Source: Desulfolinea sp964487745 (lineage in GTDB: Bacteria; Chloroflexota; Anaerolineae; Anaerolineales; Villigracilaceae). From it: 64,000 bases of DNA. The translations under genes and the position numbers were made by a program. Numbering within the stretch: position 1 is the stretch's first letter; every line of letters begins with the position of its first letter. The stretch covers positions 1-64,000 of the forward strand of contig CAZASG010000015.1 of NCBI GenBank assembly GCA_964487745.1, written 5' to 3'. The notes under the pieces were generated by a model. The model searched no databases. It was not told the DNA's origin and saw nothing but the letters and a program-made list of their open reading frames with translations. Shown here piece by piece: positions 25,456-34,139 of this stretch.

Positions 25456-26499
25456 ATGATGCCTAAAACACGTATCTTGACCGGTCACCGCCCTACAGGT
25501 CCACGTCACATTGGACATTTGGTTGGAACACTGGAAAACTGGAAACGCTCACAAAATACACACGAGTGTTTTTTTCTCGTTGCCGATTTGCACGTGCTAA
25601 CCACTAGCCATGAAGCACCAACAAAAGTTCAAAATAATATTCTAAATCTACTGGCTGATTGGCTGGCCGCAGGGATTGATCCCGCTCATTCGACAATCAT
25701 CCTTCAATCTTCAGTGCCAGAACATGCCCAGCTCTCACTTCTGTTGAGCATGTTCACATCCATAGCTCGGCTGGAGCGTGTGCCTACTTACAAAGAGCAA
25801 ATAAAAGAATTAAGCTTGCGCCCTTCCCTAGGATTCTTATCCTATCCTGTTTTACAGGCCGCCGATATTTTACTCTACAAGGCAGCGCTTGTTCCTGTAG
25901 GTGAAGATCAATTACCGCACATTGAATTGACACGCGAGATCGCGCGACATTTCAATAAAAAATATGGCAGTACCTTTCCGGAACCCAAAGCCAAACTTTC
26001 TAAATCTGCACGCCTGCCTGGCATCGACAATCGTATGATGCACACATCCTATGGAAATGCCATCTATTTACAGGATTCCCCTGAAGAAACTGAGAGAAAG
26101 GTGATGGCGATGTACACCGATCCAACTCGGTTACGTGCGACCGACCCGGGTCATGTGGAAGAAAATCCAGTTTTTGAATATCACGACATTTTCAACTCGG
26201 ATAAAACTGAAGTCGAGGAATTCAAAAGTCGTTATCGGGAAGGAAAGATCGGTGATGTAGAAGTTAAGCAACGCCTGGTGGAAGTGCTGAATGCCTACTT
26301 ATCCCCACTACGCAAACGACGTGCTGAAATCATTTCACAACCTGCCAAATTGCGCGAGATGCTTTTTAGCGGAACATCTCGGGCCAAAGAAATTACGTCG
26401 GAAACATTGGAAGAAGTTCATGAAAAAATGGGGCTCTCTCAAGGCCACTACACCGCTGCAAATACTTTTTCAAAACATATAACAGGCGCATTTTGCTAG
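25456..26499 (+). CDS. trpS: Tryptophan-tRNA ligase with altered KMSKS site
   Basis: This 347-residue class I synthetase follows the T-box leader. The HIGH motif is perfect (residues 18-21). The Rossmann core shows VADLHVLTT, SSVPEHAQLS, YPVLQAADILLY and VGEDQLPHIELTR, all TrpRS-like. Where KMSKS is expected (after LPGIDNR) the sequence is MMHTS at 194-198, followed by the normal YGNAI. A KLSKS word occurs 14 residues earlier at 180-184. AAGGAG precedes ATG 25456. Trp specificity is supported both by the specifier codon and by the adjacent TrpB2 gene. Whether it is an efficient synthetase is uncertain. Confidence 0.9.
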   Translation: MMPKTRILTGHRPTGPRHIGHLVGTLENWKRSQNTHECFFLVADLHVLTTSHEAPTKVQNNILNLLADWLAAGIDPAHSTIILQSSVPEHAQLSLLLSMFTSIARLERVPTYKEQIKELSLRPSLGFLSYPVLQAADILLYKAALVPVGEDQLPHIELTREIARHFNKKYGSTFPEPKAKLSKSARLPGIDNRMMHTSYGNAIYLQDSPEETERKVMAMYTDPTRLRATDPGHVEENPVFEYHDIFNSDKTEVEEFKSRYREGKIGDVEVKQRLVEVLNAYLSPLRKRRAEIISQPAKLREMLFSGTSRAKEITSETLEEVHEKMGLSQGHYTAANTFSKHITGAFC

Positions 26500-26613
26500 C
26501 CATATGGAGACAAGCATGTACTTGATTATTCTTTTTCACCCACCTTGAAAACCAAGCTTCTGTAAACCGATCTAACACTTCAAAATAATTCAAATATAAA
26601 AAAGGAGCAAATC

Positions 26614-27978
26614 ATGTCTCAAGTCAAATACACTCTTAGCGAAAACGATCTTCCGAAACAATGGTACAACATCGCAGCTGACTCACCCGTCCCCGCCACA
26701 CCGGTACTTAACCCGCAGACCAAAGAACCGGTCACACCGGATTTTCTTTCGGTACTCTTCCCGATGGAACTGATCATGCAGGAAGTCAGCACCGAGCGCT
26801 ATATCGACATCCCTGAAGAAGTGCGCGAGATCTATAAACTCTGGAGGCCCACCCCACTGATCCGCGCACGCCGTCTGGAAAAAGCGCTGGGTACGCCTGC
26901 GCACATTTACTTCAAGCACGAAGGTGTTTCGCCCTCCGGCAGCCATAAACCAAACACATCTGTTCCGCAGGCTTTCTACAATAAGATTGCTGGGACAAAA
27001 GCCCTCACCACAGAGACCGGCGCAGGACAGTGGGGATCGGCGCTCTCCTTCTCCAGCCATTTCTTTGATCTGCCGCTGGAAGTCTATATGGTCAAGGTTT
27101 CCTATCATCAGAAACCCTATCGCCGCGTACTGATGGAAACCTACGGCGCGGACGTTTACGCCAGCCCGACCGACATGACCCAGTATGGGAAATCGGTTCT
27201 GGCCAATAGCCCCGATAGCCCGGGCTCGCTTGGCATCGCTATCTCGGAAGCGGTAGAAGCCGCCGCCACATCCGGCGGAGCGAAGAAATACAGCTTGGGT
27301 TCGGTGCTCAATCACGTGCTCATGCACCAGACCGTGATCGGTGAGGAAGCTCTGAAGCAAATGGATCTGGCTGGTGAATACCCCGACGTGGTGATCGGGT
27401 GTGTGGGCGGCGGCTCGAACTTCGCCGGGATCGCCTACCCCTTCATTCGTGAGAATATCACGAACGGACAGAAGACCCGCATCCTCGCGGTTGAACCGGC
27501 TGCTACCCCCACGCTGACCAAAGGCACCTACACCTTCGACTACGGCGATACCGCCCAGATGGCGCCCATCGTCAAGATGCACACCCTTGGGCATGATTTC
27601 GTTCCCGCGCCGATCCACGCGGGTGGCTTACGCTATCATGGCATGGCACCGAGCGTCTGCGCACTCTACGATGCTGGATTGGTCGAAGCAGTCGCCGTTC
27701 CGCAATTGGCAACCTTCGAAGCCGCAGTGATGTTCGCTAAAGCTGAAGGGATTATCCCCGCTCCCGAGACCGCACACGCAATACGTGCTGCGATCAACGA
27801 AGCGCTGGATGCGAAAGAAAAAGGCGAGAAACGCGTGATCGTCTTCAACCTTTCCGGACATGGACACTTCGATCTTTCGGCTTATCAGGCTTATATGAAT
27901 AACGAACTCGAAGATTACGCTTATCCTGAAGCAGCGATCCAGGCTGCTTTGGCAAAATTGCCTGAAGTCAATCTCTAA
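26614..27978 (+). CDS. trpB2: TrpB2-type tryptophan synthase beta-like protein
   Basis: This 454-residue PLP enzyme is of the TrpB2 group, longer than TrpB1 (about 400). Schiff-base Lys112 lies in SPSGSHKPNTS, TETGAGQWGSAL is the substrate loop, and the phosphate site is CVGGGSNFAG. TrpB2 makes Trp from indole and Ser and often lacks TrpA coupling residues. No trpA or other trp gene is adjacent. A strong AAAAAAGGAG precedes the ATG. The 114-nt gap after trpS has no terminator, so cotranscription under T-box control is likely. Confidence 0.93.
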   Translation: MSQVKYTLSENDLPKQWYNIAADSPVPATPVLNPQTKEPVTPDFLSVLFPMELIMQEVSTERYIDIPEEVREIYKLWRPTPLIRARRLEKALGTPAHIYFKHEGVSPSGSHKPNTSVPQAFYNKIAGTKALTTETGAGQWGSALSFSSHFFDLPLEVYMVKVSYHQKPYRRVLMETYGADVYASPTDMTQYGKSVLANSPDSPGSLGIAISEAVEAAATSGGAKKYSLGSVLNHVLMHQTVIGEEALKQMDLAGEYPDVVIGCVGGGSNFAGIAYPFIRENITNGQKTRILAVEPAATPTLTKGTYTFDYGDTAQMAPIVKMHTLGHDFVPAPIHAGGLRYHGMAPSVCALYDAGLVEAVAVPQLATFEAAVMFAKAEGIIPAPETAHAIRAAINEALDAKEKGEKRVIVFNLSGHGHFDLSAYQAYMNNELEDYAYPEAAIQAALAKLPEVNL

Positions 27979-28020
27979 AACTCTTTCCTCCTTCTATAGA
28001 GTAAGATTTCTTCATTACCA

Positions 28021-28098
28021 AGCGCGCCCCAGATTCGTATTTGAATTTGGGGCGCGCTGATTAACTAATGCTCTAGCCGCCGTCCCCGGCGGCGTTTT
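28021..28098. terminator. Two hairpins between converging trpB2 and pepF
   Basis: AGCGCGCCCC...GGGGCGCGCT (28021-28058) lacks a T-run. GCCGCCG/CGGCGGC (28077-28094) is followed by GTTTTCT and suits termination of trpB2. Confidence 0.6.
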
Positions 28099-28123
28099 CT
28101 CTTAATTCGTGCCCCCACCCAGC

Positions 28124-28164
28124 CTCCCCCAAATACCACAAAAAGATGTCGGTATTTAGGGGAG
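28124..28164. repeat. REP-like inverted repeat near the pepF end
   Basis: CTCCCCCAAATACC pairs with GGTATTTAGGGGAG. It belongs to the same pattern as the repeats at 3602, 36474 and 53125. Confidence 0.6.
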
Positions 28165-28177
28165 GAGCTAAAGGGAA

Positions 28178-29977
28178 TTATTTCATCAATTCTTCCAACC
28201 GATCCACATAACTCGCCATCACGGCAAAGGTCTCTTCAACGGCATCGGGCTGGGTCAGATCAACGCCCGCCATCTTTAGCACATCCAGCGGATACATGGA
28301 CGCCCCCGCCTTCAGGAATTTAGTGTAGTCTTCAACAGCATTCGGAACACCATCCAGCACTCGGCGTGCAAGAGCGTGTGCACCAGAAATGCCCGTTGCA
28401 TAGGCGTAGACATAATAGTCGGCGAAGAGGTGCCCAAAAGTGGACCAGATCATGCCGACGTGTTCGCGGTTGATGCTGACTTTGTCGCCATAGCCTTCGG
28501 CGAAGAGATTGGCCATGAGGGTCATCATCGTGTCGGCAGTGAGGGGTTCTCCGCGCTCGGCGCGTTCGTGGGTTTCGAGTTCGAAGCGCGCGAGGGTGGG
28601 CATGATGAAGAAGTAGCGCAGGAAGTTGGACATGGCTTCTTCGATGACGGCGATCTGAAAATTCTTGTCGTCGTTGGATTGGAGCAGGTGACCACGCACG
28701 AGCGCCTGATTGAAATTCGAGGCCACTTCAGCGACGAAGAGGGAATAATCGGCGTAGACAAGGGGTTGATTTTCCCATGTGAGATAGGAATGCATCGAGT
28801 GACCGAGTTCGTGAGCGAGAGTGCTCAGGCCGAGCATATTGTCGTTGAACGACATCATGATGAAGGGATGCGTGCCCGGCGCGCCCCACGAAAATGCGCC
28901 GTTGCGTTTGCCTTGATTAGGGTAGACATCCACCCAGCGGTCTTCAAGACAGCCCTTGCGGACGGTGGCGACGTATGCTTCGCCCATCGGCGCGAGGCCT
29001 TCGCAGATCCAGTCGACGGCTTGCTCGAAGGATAATTCTGGGGATTTAGCGGTGAGCGGTGCCCACAAGTCGTAGGGATGCAGTTCATCCACGCCGAGGG
29101 CTTTACGGCGGATCTCAAAATAACGCTGCCAGACGGGCAGGTTCTTTTTGAAGACGTCGATCAGGTTGTGGAAGACGGCGGTGTCTATGTCGTTCTCGAA
29201 GAGCGACATGCCCAATGTCGTCTCGTGTTTGCGGGCGCGCATCAGGAAAACGTTCTGTTTGATGGATGTTGCCAAGTTGGTTGCGAGCGTGTTTTTGTGC
29301 GCTAGATAGGTTTCGAGATATTGTGTCCACGCGCGTTGGCGGGCATCACGGTCGGCACCGGCCAATATTTTTTGCAGGGTGCCCTGTGTCAGGTCAAGTT
29401 CGTCTCCGTTGGCGATTTTGACGGGGGGGAATTTGAAATCGGCATTGGCGAGCATTCCGGTGGATGATCCTGCGCCCCCGAAGGGATCCGCCAACATTCC
29501 CAAAATTTCTTCCACTTCGGAGGAGCGGACATGGGCCTGCTTGCGGAAAAGATCGTGGACAAAGTGCTCGTAGGCGCTCAGGCGGGGTTCATCCGCAACC
29601 CACTGACGAAGGGCTTGCTCGCCGATTGCGAGCAGTTCGGGGCGGAGATAGGCTGTGGCGGCGGCAACCTGCCCGTAGATGCCGCGTGCCTTGCCCGACA
29701 TCGCGGCTGCATCTTGATCGCCGGTGTCGACGCTGTAGGCGAAACCGGCGTACATGACAATACGGTCGACCCGCACCATTAGATTTTCGATGGCTTCGAG
29801 CGCCCCGGCAAGGAAGGTAGCACTTTCGTTGAGTTTGCCTTGAAGTGCTTTCACAGCGGGGATGGCGTCAAGAATAGCATCGGCTTCTTGTTGCCATTTT
29901 TCGGGCGTGGCAAAGACGCTTTCGGCGTTCCAGGTGTATTTGGGGTCGGCTTCACTGCGGGCGGGAATTTTGGACAT
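28178..29977 (-). CDS. pepF: Oligoendopeptidase F (M3B zinc peptidase)
   Basis: This 599-residue cytoplasmic metallopeptidase cuts short peptides. The zinc motif HELGH spans residues 389-393 in LAHELGHSMHSYL, with the downstream Glu in FVAEVASNFNQ as third ligand. The N-terminal part WNAESVFATPEKW and the C-terminal MIWSTFGHLFADYYVYAYATG are typical of the family. ATG 29977 has AAAGGAA upstream and begins the conserved domain; an earlier start at 30016 is unlikely. It lies 58 nt after the sensor kinase gene. Confidence 0.95.
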   Translation of the reverse strand: MSKIPARSEADPKYTWNAESVFATPEKWQQEADAILDAIPAVKALQGKLNESATFLAGALEAIENLMVRVDRIVMYAGFAYSVDTGDQDAAAMSGKARGIYGQVAAATAYLRPELLAIGEQALRQWVADEPRLSAYEHFVHDLFRKQAHVRSSEVEEILGMLADPFGGAGSSTGMLANADFKFPPVKIANGDELDLTQGTLQKILAGADRDARQRAWTQYLETYLAHKNTLATNLATSIKQNVFLMRARKHETTLGMSLFENDIDTAVFHNLIDVFKKNLPVWQRYFEIRRKALGVDELHPYDLWAPLTAKSPELSFEQAVDWICEGLAPMGEAYVATVRKGCLEDRWVDVYPNQGKRNGAFSWGAPGTHPFIMMSFNDNMLGLSTLAHELGHSMHSYLTWENQPLVYADYSLFVAEVASNFNQALVRGHLLQSNDDKNFQIAVIEEAMSNFLRYFFIMPTLARFELETHERAERGEPLTADTMMTLMANLFAEGYGDKVSINREHVGMIWSTFGHLFADYYVYAYATGISGAHALARRVLDGVPNAVEDYTKFLKAGASMYPLDVLKMAGVDLTQPDAVEETFAVMASYVDRLEELMK

Positions 29978-30035
29978 GGGGAGGTTCCTTTCATAAAAAA
30001 AGCAAGGGCACAGCATGCTGTGCCCCTACGAAAAA

Positions 30036-31580
30036 TCAGCGTGGCAACGAAAAACAGATCCGTGCGCCGGGCGTGGATTTTTCTGCGTCAATCCACATAC
30101 GCCCGCCGTGCGCTTCGACGATGGCGCGCGCGAGATACAGCCCCAAGCCAGCCCCCTTCGTTTTATTGACCGATTCGACGGCGCGATAGAAGCGGTCAAA
30201 GATGTGGGGCATATCTTTCGGGTCGATGCCGGGGCCTTGGTCACTGACACAGAGGATGACCTGTTCAGGGCGCATCTCGCCGCTGATCCTGATCTGGCCC
30301 CCGGGCGAGTATTTGATCGCGTTCGAGATTAAGTTGTTGAGCACCTGGCGGATACGGGTTTCGTCCGCGAGGATGACGGGGAAAAGTTCGGGGAAGTCGA
30401 CGCTGATCTGGTGGTGGCTGGTTTGGGTGGAGAAGCGTTCCGCGAGACGGTCGGCGAGCGTGTTCAGGGCCACGTCGGTCTGGTTCAGGCTCATCCCACC
30501 GGCTTGTAGACGGGAGGCATCCAGTAGATCGTCGATCATGCGTGAGAGGCGGTCGGCTTCTTCTTCGATCACCTTCAGGCTGTCGCTGATAATCTCGCGA
30601 TCCCATTCGGCATCGTCGCGACTCAACGTGCTGGCATAGCCCTTGATGAGGGCGACCGGCGTGCGCAGCTCGTGGCTGACGACCGAGATGAAGGTGCTCT
30701 TGATCTGCTCGGCGGTGCGGAAGTGAGTGATGTCGCGCACAGTGACGAAGAGATTGCGCAGGTTTCCTTCGGGGGTCATTAACGGGGCGTAGGTCACGCC
30801 GACGGGCAGATTGGGTGGCTCTGGGCGTTGGATATCGCCCTCCACGTAAAGGGTGGCATTGGGCGTGAGCGGGAAACCCTCGGCTTCGGCTTCTTCGAGG
30901 GGCGTGCCCTGTGGATCACCCACCCAGCGGATAACTTCTTCATGTTCCTTGCCGACGATCTCGTCGCGGGGGAGACCGTAGAGTTTTTCAAATGCGCCGT
31001 TAACGCGCTCGATGGTATGGTCGGCGTGCAGGATCAGAATGCCATCGGCAGCGGAGTCGAGCAGTGCATCGAGGCGCTGCTTCTCGTAGCTGACCTGTCC
31101 ATAAAGCTGGGCGTTGTAGACGGCGGTCGCGGCCTGATGAGCAAAGGTCTGCAGAAGACGTTTATCATTTTGGGAAAATAGATCGGGATAATTACGGAAA
31201 ATGAAGATCACGCCAATCACTTTTTGATGCGCTACGAGCGGCAGGCCAACACCGTTCATCAGCCCGCGGCTGGCCGTATAAGCCAGGCTCTTGAGCATAC
31301 GGTTCAACTCATTGACGTTATATTCCGAGACGGTCTCTTCAGCGAGCAGGGGTTTGAGATAATCGAGTAGCGCGGGCGGGATCTTCTGTGCGGCTGCTAC
31401 TTCCCAGCCGTCTTCGTCTTTAAGGGCGATCAGACCGGCCTGTCCCGCCAGCATCTCGACCGTAATGCGCAGGATACGCGCGAGCAGTTTCTCGAGATCA
31501 AGCTCTTCGGTGATGGCACGGGTGATCTCGAGTAGATAATCACGTTGACGGACGCGGAAATCGGGCAGGGTTGGGAGCAT
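30036..31580 (-). CDS. GAF-PAS sensor histidine kinase
   Basis: This 514-residue soluble kinase has a GAF domain (about 20-165, ILRITVEMLAGQAGLIAL), a PAS domain (about 175-285, LDSAADGILILHADHTIERVNGAFEKLYGLP), HisKA with the phospho-acceptor in SVVSHELRTPVALIKGY, and HATPase_c (NNLISNAIKYS, DQGPGI, GAGLGLYLARAIV). There are no membrane helices or receiver domain. No response regulator gene is adjacent, so its partner is unknown. One arm of a CACAAAG-type repeat lies just upstream of the start. Confidence 0.93.
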   Translation of the reverse strand: MLPTLPDFRVRQRDYLLEITRAITEELDLEKLLARILRITVEMLAGQAGLIALKDEDGWEVAAAQKIPPALLDYLKPLLAEETVSEYNVNELNRMLKSLAYTASRGLMNGVGLPLVAHQKVIGVIFIFRNYPDLFSQNDKRLLQTFAHQAATAVYNAQLYGQVSYEKQRLDALLDSAADGILILHADHTIERVNGAFEKLYGLPRDEIVGKEHEEVIRWVGDPQGTPLEEAEAEGFPLTPNATLYVEGDIQRPEPPNLPVGVTYAPLMTPEGNLRNLFVTVRDITHFRTAEQIKSTFISVVSHELRTPVALIKGYASTLSRDDAEWDREIISDSLKVIEEEADRLSRMIDDLLDASRLQAGGMSLNQTDVALNTLADRLAERFSTQTSHHQISVDFPELFPVILADETRIRQVLNNLISNAIKYSPGGQIRISGEMRPEQVILCVSDQGPGIDPKDMPHIFDRFYRAVESVNKTKGAGLGLYLARAIVEAHGGRMWIDAEKSTPGARICFSLPR

Positions 31581-31589
31581 AGTTTTTTT

Positions 31590-31610
31590 ACCACAAAGGC
31601 ACAGAGAAAA
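31590..31610. repeat. Single arm of a CACAAAGGCACAGAG-type repeat
   Basis: ACCACAAAGGCACAGAG matches arms of the inverted repeats at 39433 and 59935. I see no second arm here, so this copy looks degenerate. Confidence 0.5.
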
Positions 31611-31698
31611 ACAATAAATGACTTTTGTATTTTATCATTTGGAAAGATGGTGAAATGAAGATTCTTTATTAACATAGGTGGCCTGCCCTTAGATAGAA

Positions 31699-31723
31699 AA
31701 GAGCGGCGCTTTGCGCCGCTCTT
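31699..31723 (-). terminator. Terminator-like hairpin after the class III aminotransferase
   Basis: AAGAGCGGCGC and GCGCCGCTCTT are perfect arms around TTT. On the minus strand the stem is followed by TTCTATC, so the T-run is weak. Confidence 0.6.
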
Positions 31724-31735
31724 AAATCTTACAAA

Positions 31736-31776
31736 ATCAGCGAGATTCCGCCAAATCAGCGTAATCCGCGTTCTAT
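31736..31776. repeat. Distant copy of the CGCGGATT-family repeat
   Basis: ATTCCGCCAAAT and AATCCGCGTTCTATC match the repeat half next to the GxxExxY gene (2285-2312 and 2410-2430). No GxxExxY gene is present here. Confidence 0.6.
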
Positions 31777-31779
31777 CTC

Positions 31780-33090
31780 TTACTCTTTTTCCGCAACCGA
31801 AATCGCTTCTTCGAAGGCACGCAAGCCTTCGTCCATTTCCTCTTTGGTGATGCTCAAGGGCGGCGAAATGCGGATAACGCTCTCGCCACAGCCGAGGGTG
31901 ATCACCCCGCGTTCAAAGGCCAGGTCAGCGACGCGGTCGCTCAGAGCGCCGTTCTTTTCACGCGTGGCTTTGTCTTTTACAAAATCCACGCCGATCATCA
32001 AGCCGATACCACGCACATCACCAAGGCTGGGATGACGGGCCTGAATTTCAGCCAAGGCATCAAGCGCATATTCGCCGATCTCGGCTGCGTTCTGCATGAA
32101 TTTTTCCTGGATCAGGTCAATCGTTGCATTGGCGGCGGCACAAGCGATGGGGTTCCCACCGTAGGTATTGCCGTGCGTACCGGGTGTCCAGGTCATGATC
32201 GATTTACGAGCGATCACTGCGCCGAGTGGAACGCCGGAGGCGATCCCCTTGGCGGAGGTCACGATATCCGGCTCGACACCGAAATTTTCGATTGCCCACC
32301 ACTTGCCGGTACGTCCCATGCCCGACTGGACTTCATCTGCGATCAGCAGAATGCCGTTTTTGTCACAGAGTTTGCGCAGCGCGGGGAAGAATTCCGGCGG
32401 CGGAACGATATAGCCGCCCTCACCCTGGATCGGCTCGATGATGATGCCAGCGACTTCTTCGCCAGGCATCACGCGCTCAAAGATCTCTTCTTCGATATAG
32501 CGCACAACCGTCTCGCCATAGGCTTCGCCCGATCGGCTGGCGAGTAGCGGACGATACGCATCGGGATAAGGTACATGCACAACGCCATCCATTGTGGGGC
32601 CAAAGCCGCGTTTATATTTTGCCTTGCTGGCCGTAAAGGAAAGTGATCCCATTGTTCGGCCGTGGAATCCACCCAGAAAGCCGATAAAGCCGCTTCGTCC
32701 GGTGTGGTACCGAGCAAGTTTGATAGCGCCTTCCACAGCTTCGGTTCCGGAATTTGTTAAAAATACGCGGGCGTCTTCTTCAAAGGGCGCAATGGCAGCC
32801 AGTTTTTCGCTGAGCTTTACCCATTCTTCATGATAAAAATCCGAAGAAATATGCAGAAATTTCTCTGCCTGATCTTGAATAGCCTTGACTACGTTCGGGT
32901 GACTGTGTCCGGTAGAAGCCACAGCGATCCCCGCAGCAAGATCCAGAAAACGATTGCCGTCCACATCCCAAACTTCACTGCCCTTGCCATGATCCATCAC
33001 GAATGGGTAGGCACGCGGGTAGGAATTTGAGACAACAGAGCTATCACGCTCGATCAGGGCCAATCCTTTGGGCCCGGGCATATTGGACAT
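31780..33090 (-). CDS. Class III aminotransferase (acetylornithine / 4-aminobutyrate aminotransferase family)
   Basis: This 436-residue PLP enzyme is close to acetylornithine/GABA aminotransferases. NSGTEAVEGAIKLAR binds PLP phosphate, LIADEVQSGMGRTG provides the ring-nitrogen Asp, and Lys in TSAKGIASGVPLGA is the Schiff base. I chose ATG 33090 for its AAGGAG 9 nt upstream; earlier ATGs at 33117 and 33108 are also in frame. It follows the ROK kinase gene by 42 nt. The substrate (GABA, ornithine or other omega-amine) cannot be decided from sequence. Confidence 0.9.
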   Translation of the reverse strand: MSNMPGPKGLALIERDSSVVSNSYPRAYPFVMDHGKGSEVWDVDGNRFLDLAAGIAVASTGHSHPNVVKAIQDQAEKFLHISSDFYHEEWVKLSEKLAAIAPFEEDARVFLTNSGTEAVEGAIKLARYHTGRSGFIGFLGGFHGRTMGSLSFTASKAKYKRGFGPTMDGVVHVPYPDAYRPLLASRSGEAYGETVVRYIEEEIFERVMPGEEVAGIIIEPIQGEGGYIVPPPEFFPALRKLCDKNGILLIADEVQSGMGRTGKWWAIENFGVEPDIVTSAKGIASGVPLGAVIARKSIMTWTPGTHGNTYGGNPIACAAANATIDLIQEKFMQNAAEIGEYALDALAEIQARHPSLGDVRGIGLMIGVDFVKDKATREKNGALSDRVADLAFERGVITLGCGESVIRISPPLSITKEEMDEGLRAFEEAISVAEKE

Positions 33091-33132
33091 TAACTTATTC
33101 TCCTTCATCGTGCGCATTAGCGCGTTATAAAT

Positions 33133-34071
33133 TTATTTAAATTTCATTTCCACCAGCGCCAGCGCCCCCAACAAACCGGCATCATCGCCGAGCGCCGCGG
33201 TCGTAATTTCAAGGTCTTCAAGATAAGCAGGGTTAAAAATATGCTCTTGCAAACTTTTTCTAAAAGGCTTCCAAAGCAACTCTCCGCTCTGCGAAACACC
33301 GCCCCCAAAGATCAGAATGGAGGGATTAAAGATATGTAGAAAACTGGCAACACCAATGCCCAAATAATTCCCCGCCCGTTCATAAGCGGATATGGCAAGC
33401 GGATCGCCCTCGCGCGCAGCTTCTGCAATAGATTCAGCAGTCCGCTTCGCCCCTGACCGCAGGCTTGATTCCACTGTCTCATCATTGAGTGCCTCTTCAA
33501 CATATCGGGCAATCCCCGTCCCCGACGCTAACGCTTCAAGATGACCTTTATGTCCGCATCCGCACAGAGGTCCATCAGCCAAAATCGTTACATGTCCCAA
33601 TTCTCCTGCCAGTCCACGCTGCCCCTCGAGCAAATACCCATCACTGATCACACCACCCCCGATCCCGGTGCTGATCGTCAGATAAAGCAGATGGTCGTGT
33701 CCCTGCCCCGCGCCATAGCGCCATTCGCCCAATCCGGCCAGATTGGCATCGTTCCCCAAATAAACGGGAACCTTGAAATGAGCATTGATCTTTTCAGTGA
33801 TAGGGAAATTCTCCCAATCAGGGATATTCGGCGTGTTGAGAATGACGCCCGTTCGTGGGTTAAGCGGTCCCGGAGCAGCAATCCCGATGGCATCGAGGCT
33901 CTCTCCACTGGGGATCACGCTCTCAATTAAATTAAGAATCCGCCCAAGAACTGTTTCTCCTTTTGAGCGGGTTTTTATTTTCTTGTGCCTAAGCGGGCGG
34001 GTTTCATCCGGACGATAGGACGCAGCACGGATATGCGTCCCGCCCAGGTCAACGGCGATGCGAATACTCAT
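33133..34071 (-). CDS. ROK family sugar kinase (glucokinase-like)
   Basis: This 312-residue ROK protein has no DNA-binding domain and so is a kinase and not a repressor. VDLGGTHIRAA is the phosphate loop, GNDANLAGLGEWRYG holds the catalytic Asp, and LTISTGIGGG follows. The zinc motif normally C-x-C-G-x2-G-C reads CGCGHKGH, with His replacing the third Cys, which may still bind zinc. ATG 34071 begins the conserved domain. The TATAAT box at 34084-34079 predicts a leaderless transcript. Confidence 0.92.
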   Translation of the reverse strand: MSIRIAVDLGGTHIRAASYRPDETRPLRHKKIKTRSKGETVLGRILNLIESVIPSGESLDAIGIAAPGPLNPRTGVILNTPNIPDWENFPITEKINAHFKVPVYLGNDANLAGLGEWRYGAGQGHDHLLYLTISTGIGGGVISDGYLLEGQRGLAGELGHVTILADGPLCGCGHKGHLEALASGTGIARYVEEALNDETVESSLRSGAKRTAESIAEAAREGDPLAISAYERAGNYLGIGVASFLHIFNPSILIFGGGVSQSGELLWKPFRKSLQEHIFNPAYLEDLEITTAALGDDAGLLGALALVEMKFK

Positions 34072-34078
34072 GGCGGCA

Positions 34079-34084
34079 ATTATA
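34079..34084 (-). promoter_or_regulatory. -10 box of the leaderless ROK gene
   Basis: TATAAT on the minus strand ends 8 nt before the A of ATG 34071, leaving no room for a ribosome-binding site. No clear -35 is seen. Confidence 0.6.
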
Positions 34085-34139
34085 CTGCCTTGGCACGGGA
34101 AGTCACAGGGCAAGTGTCATATCTTTGCCTGAAAAAAGG

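Noticed and set aside
26683..27618. 311-codon open frame on the minus strand
   Set aside because: It is antisense to TrpB2, with low-complexity translation and no recognisable domain.
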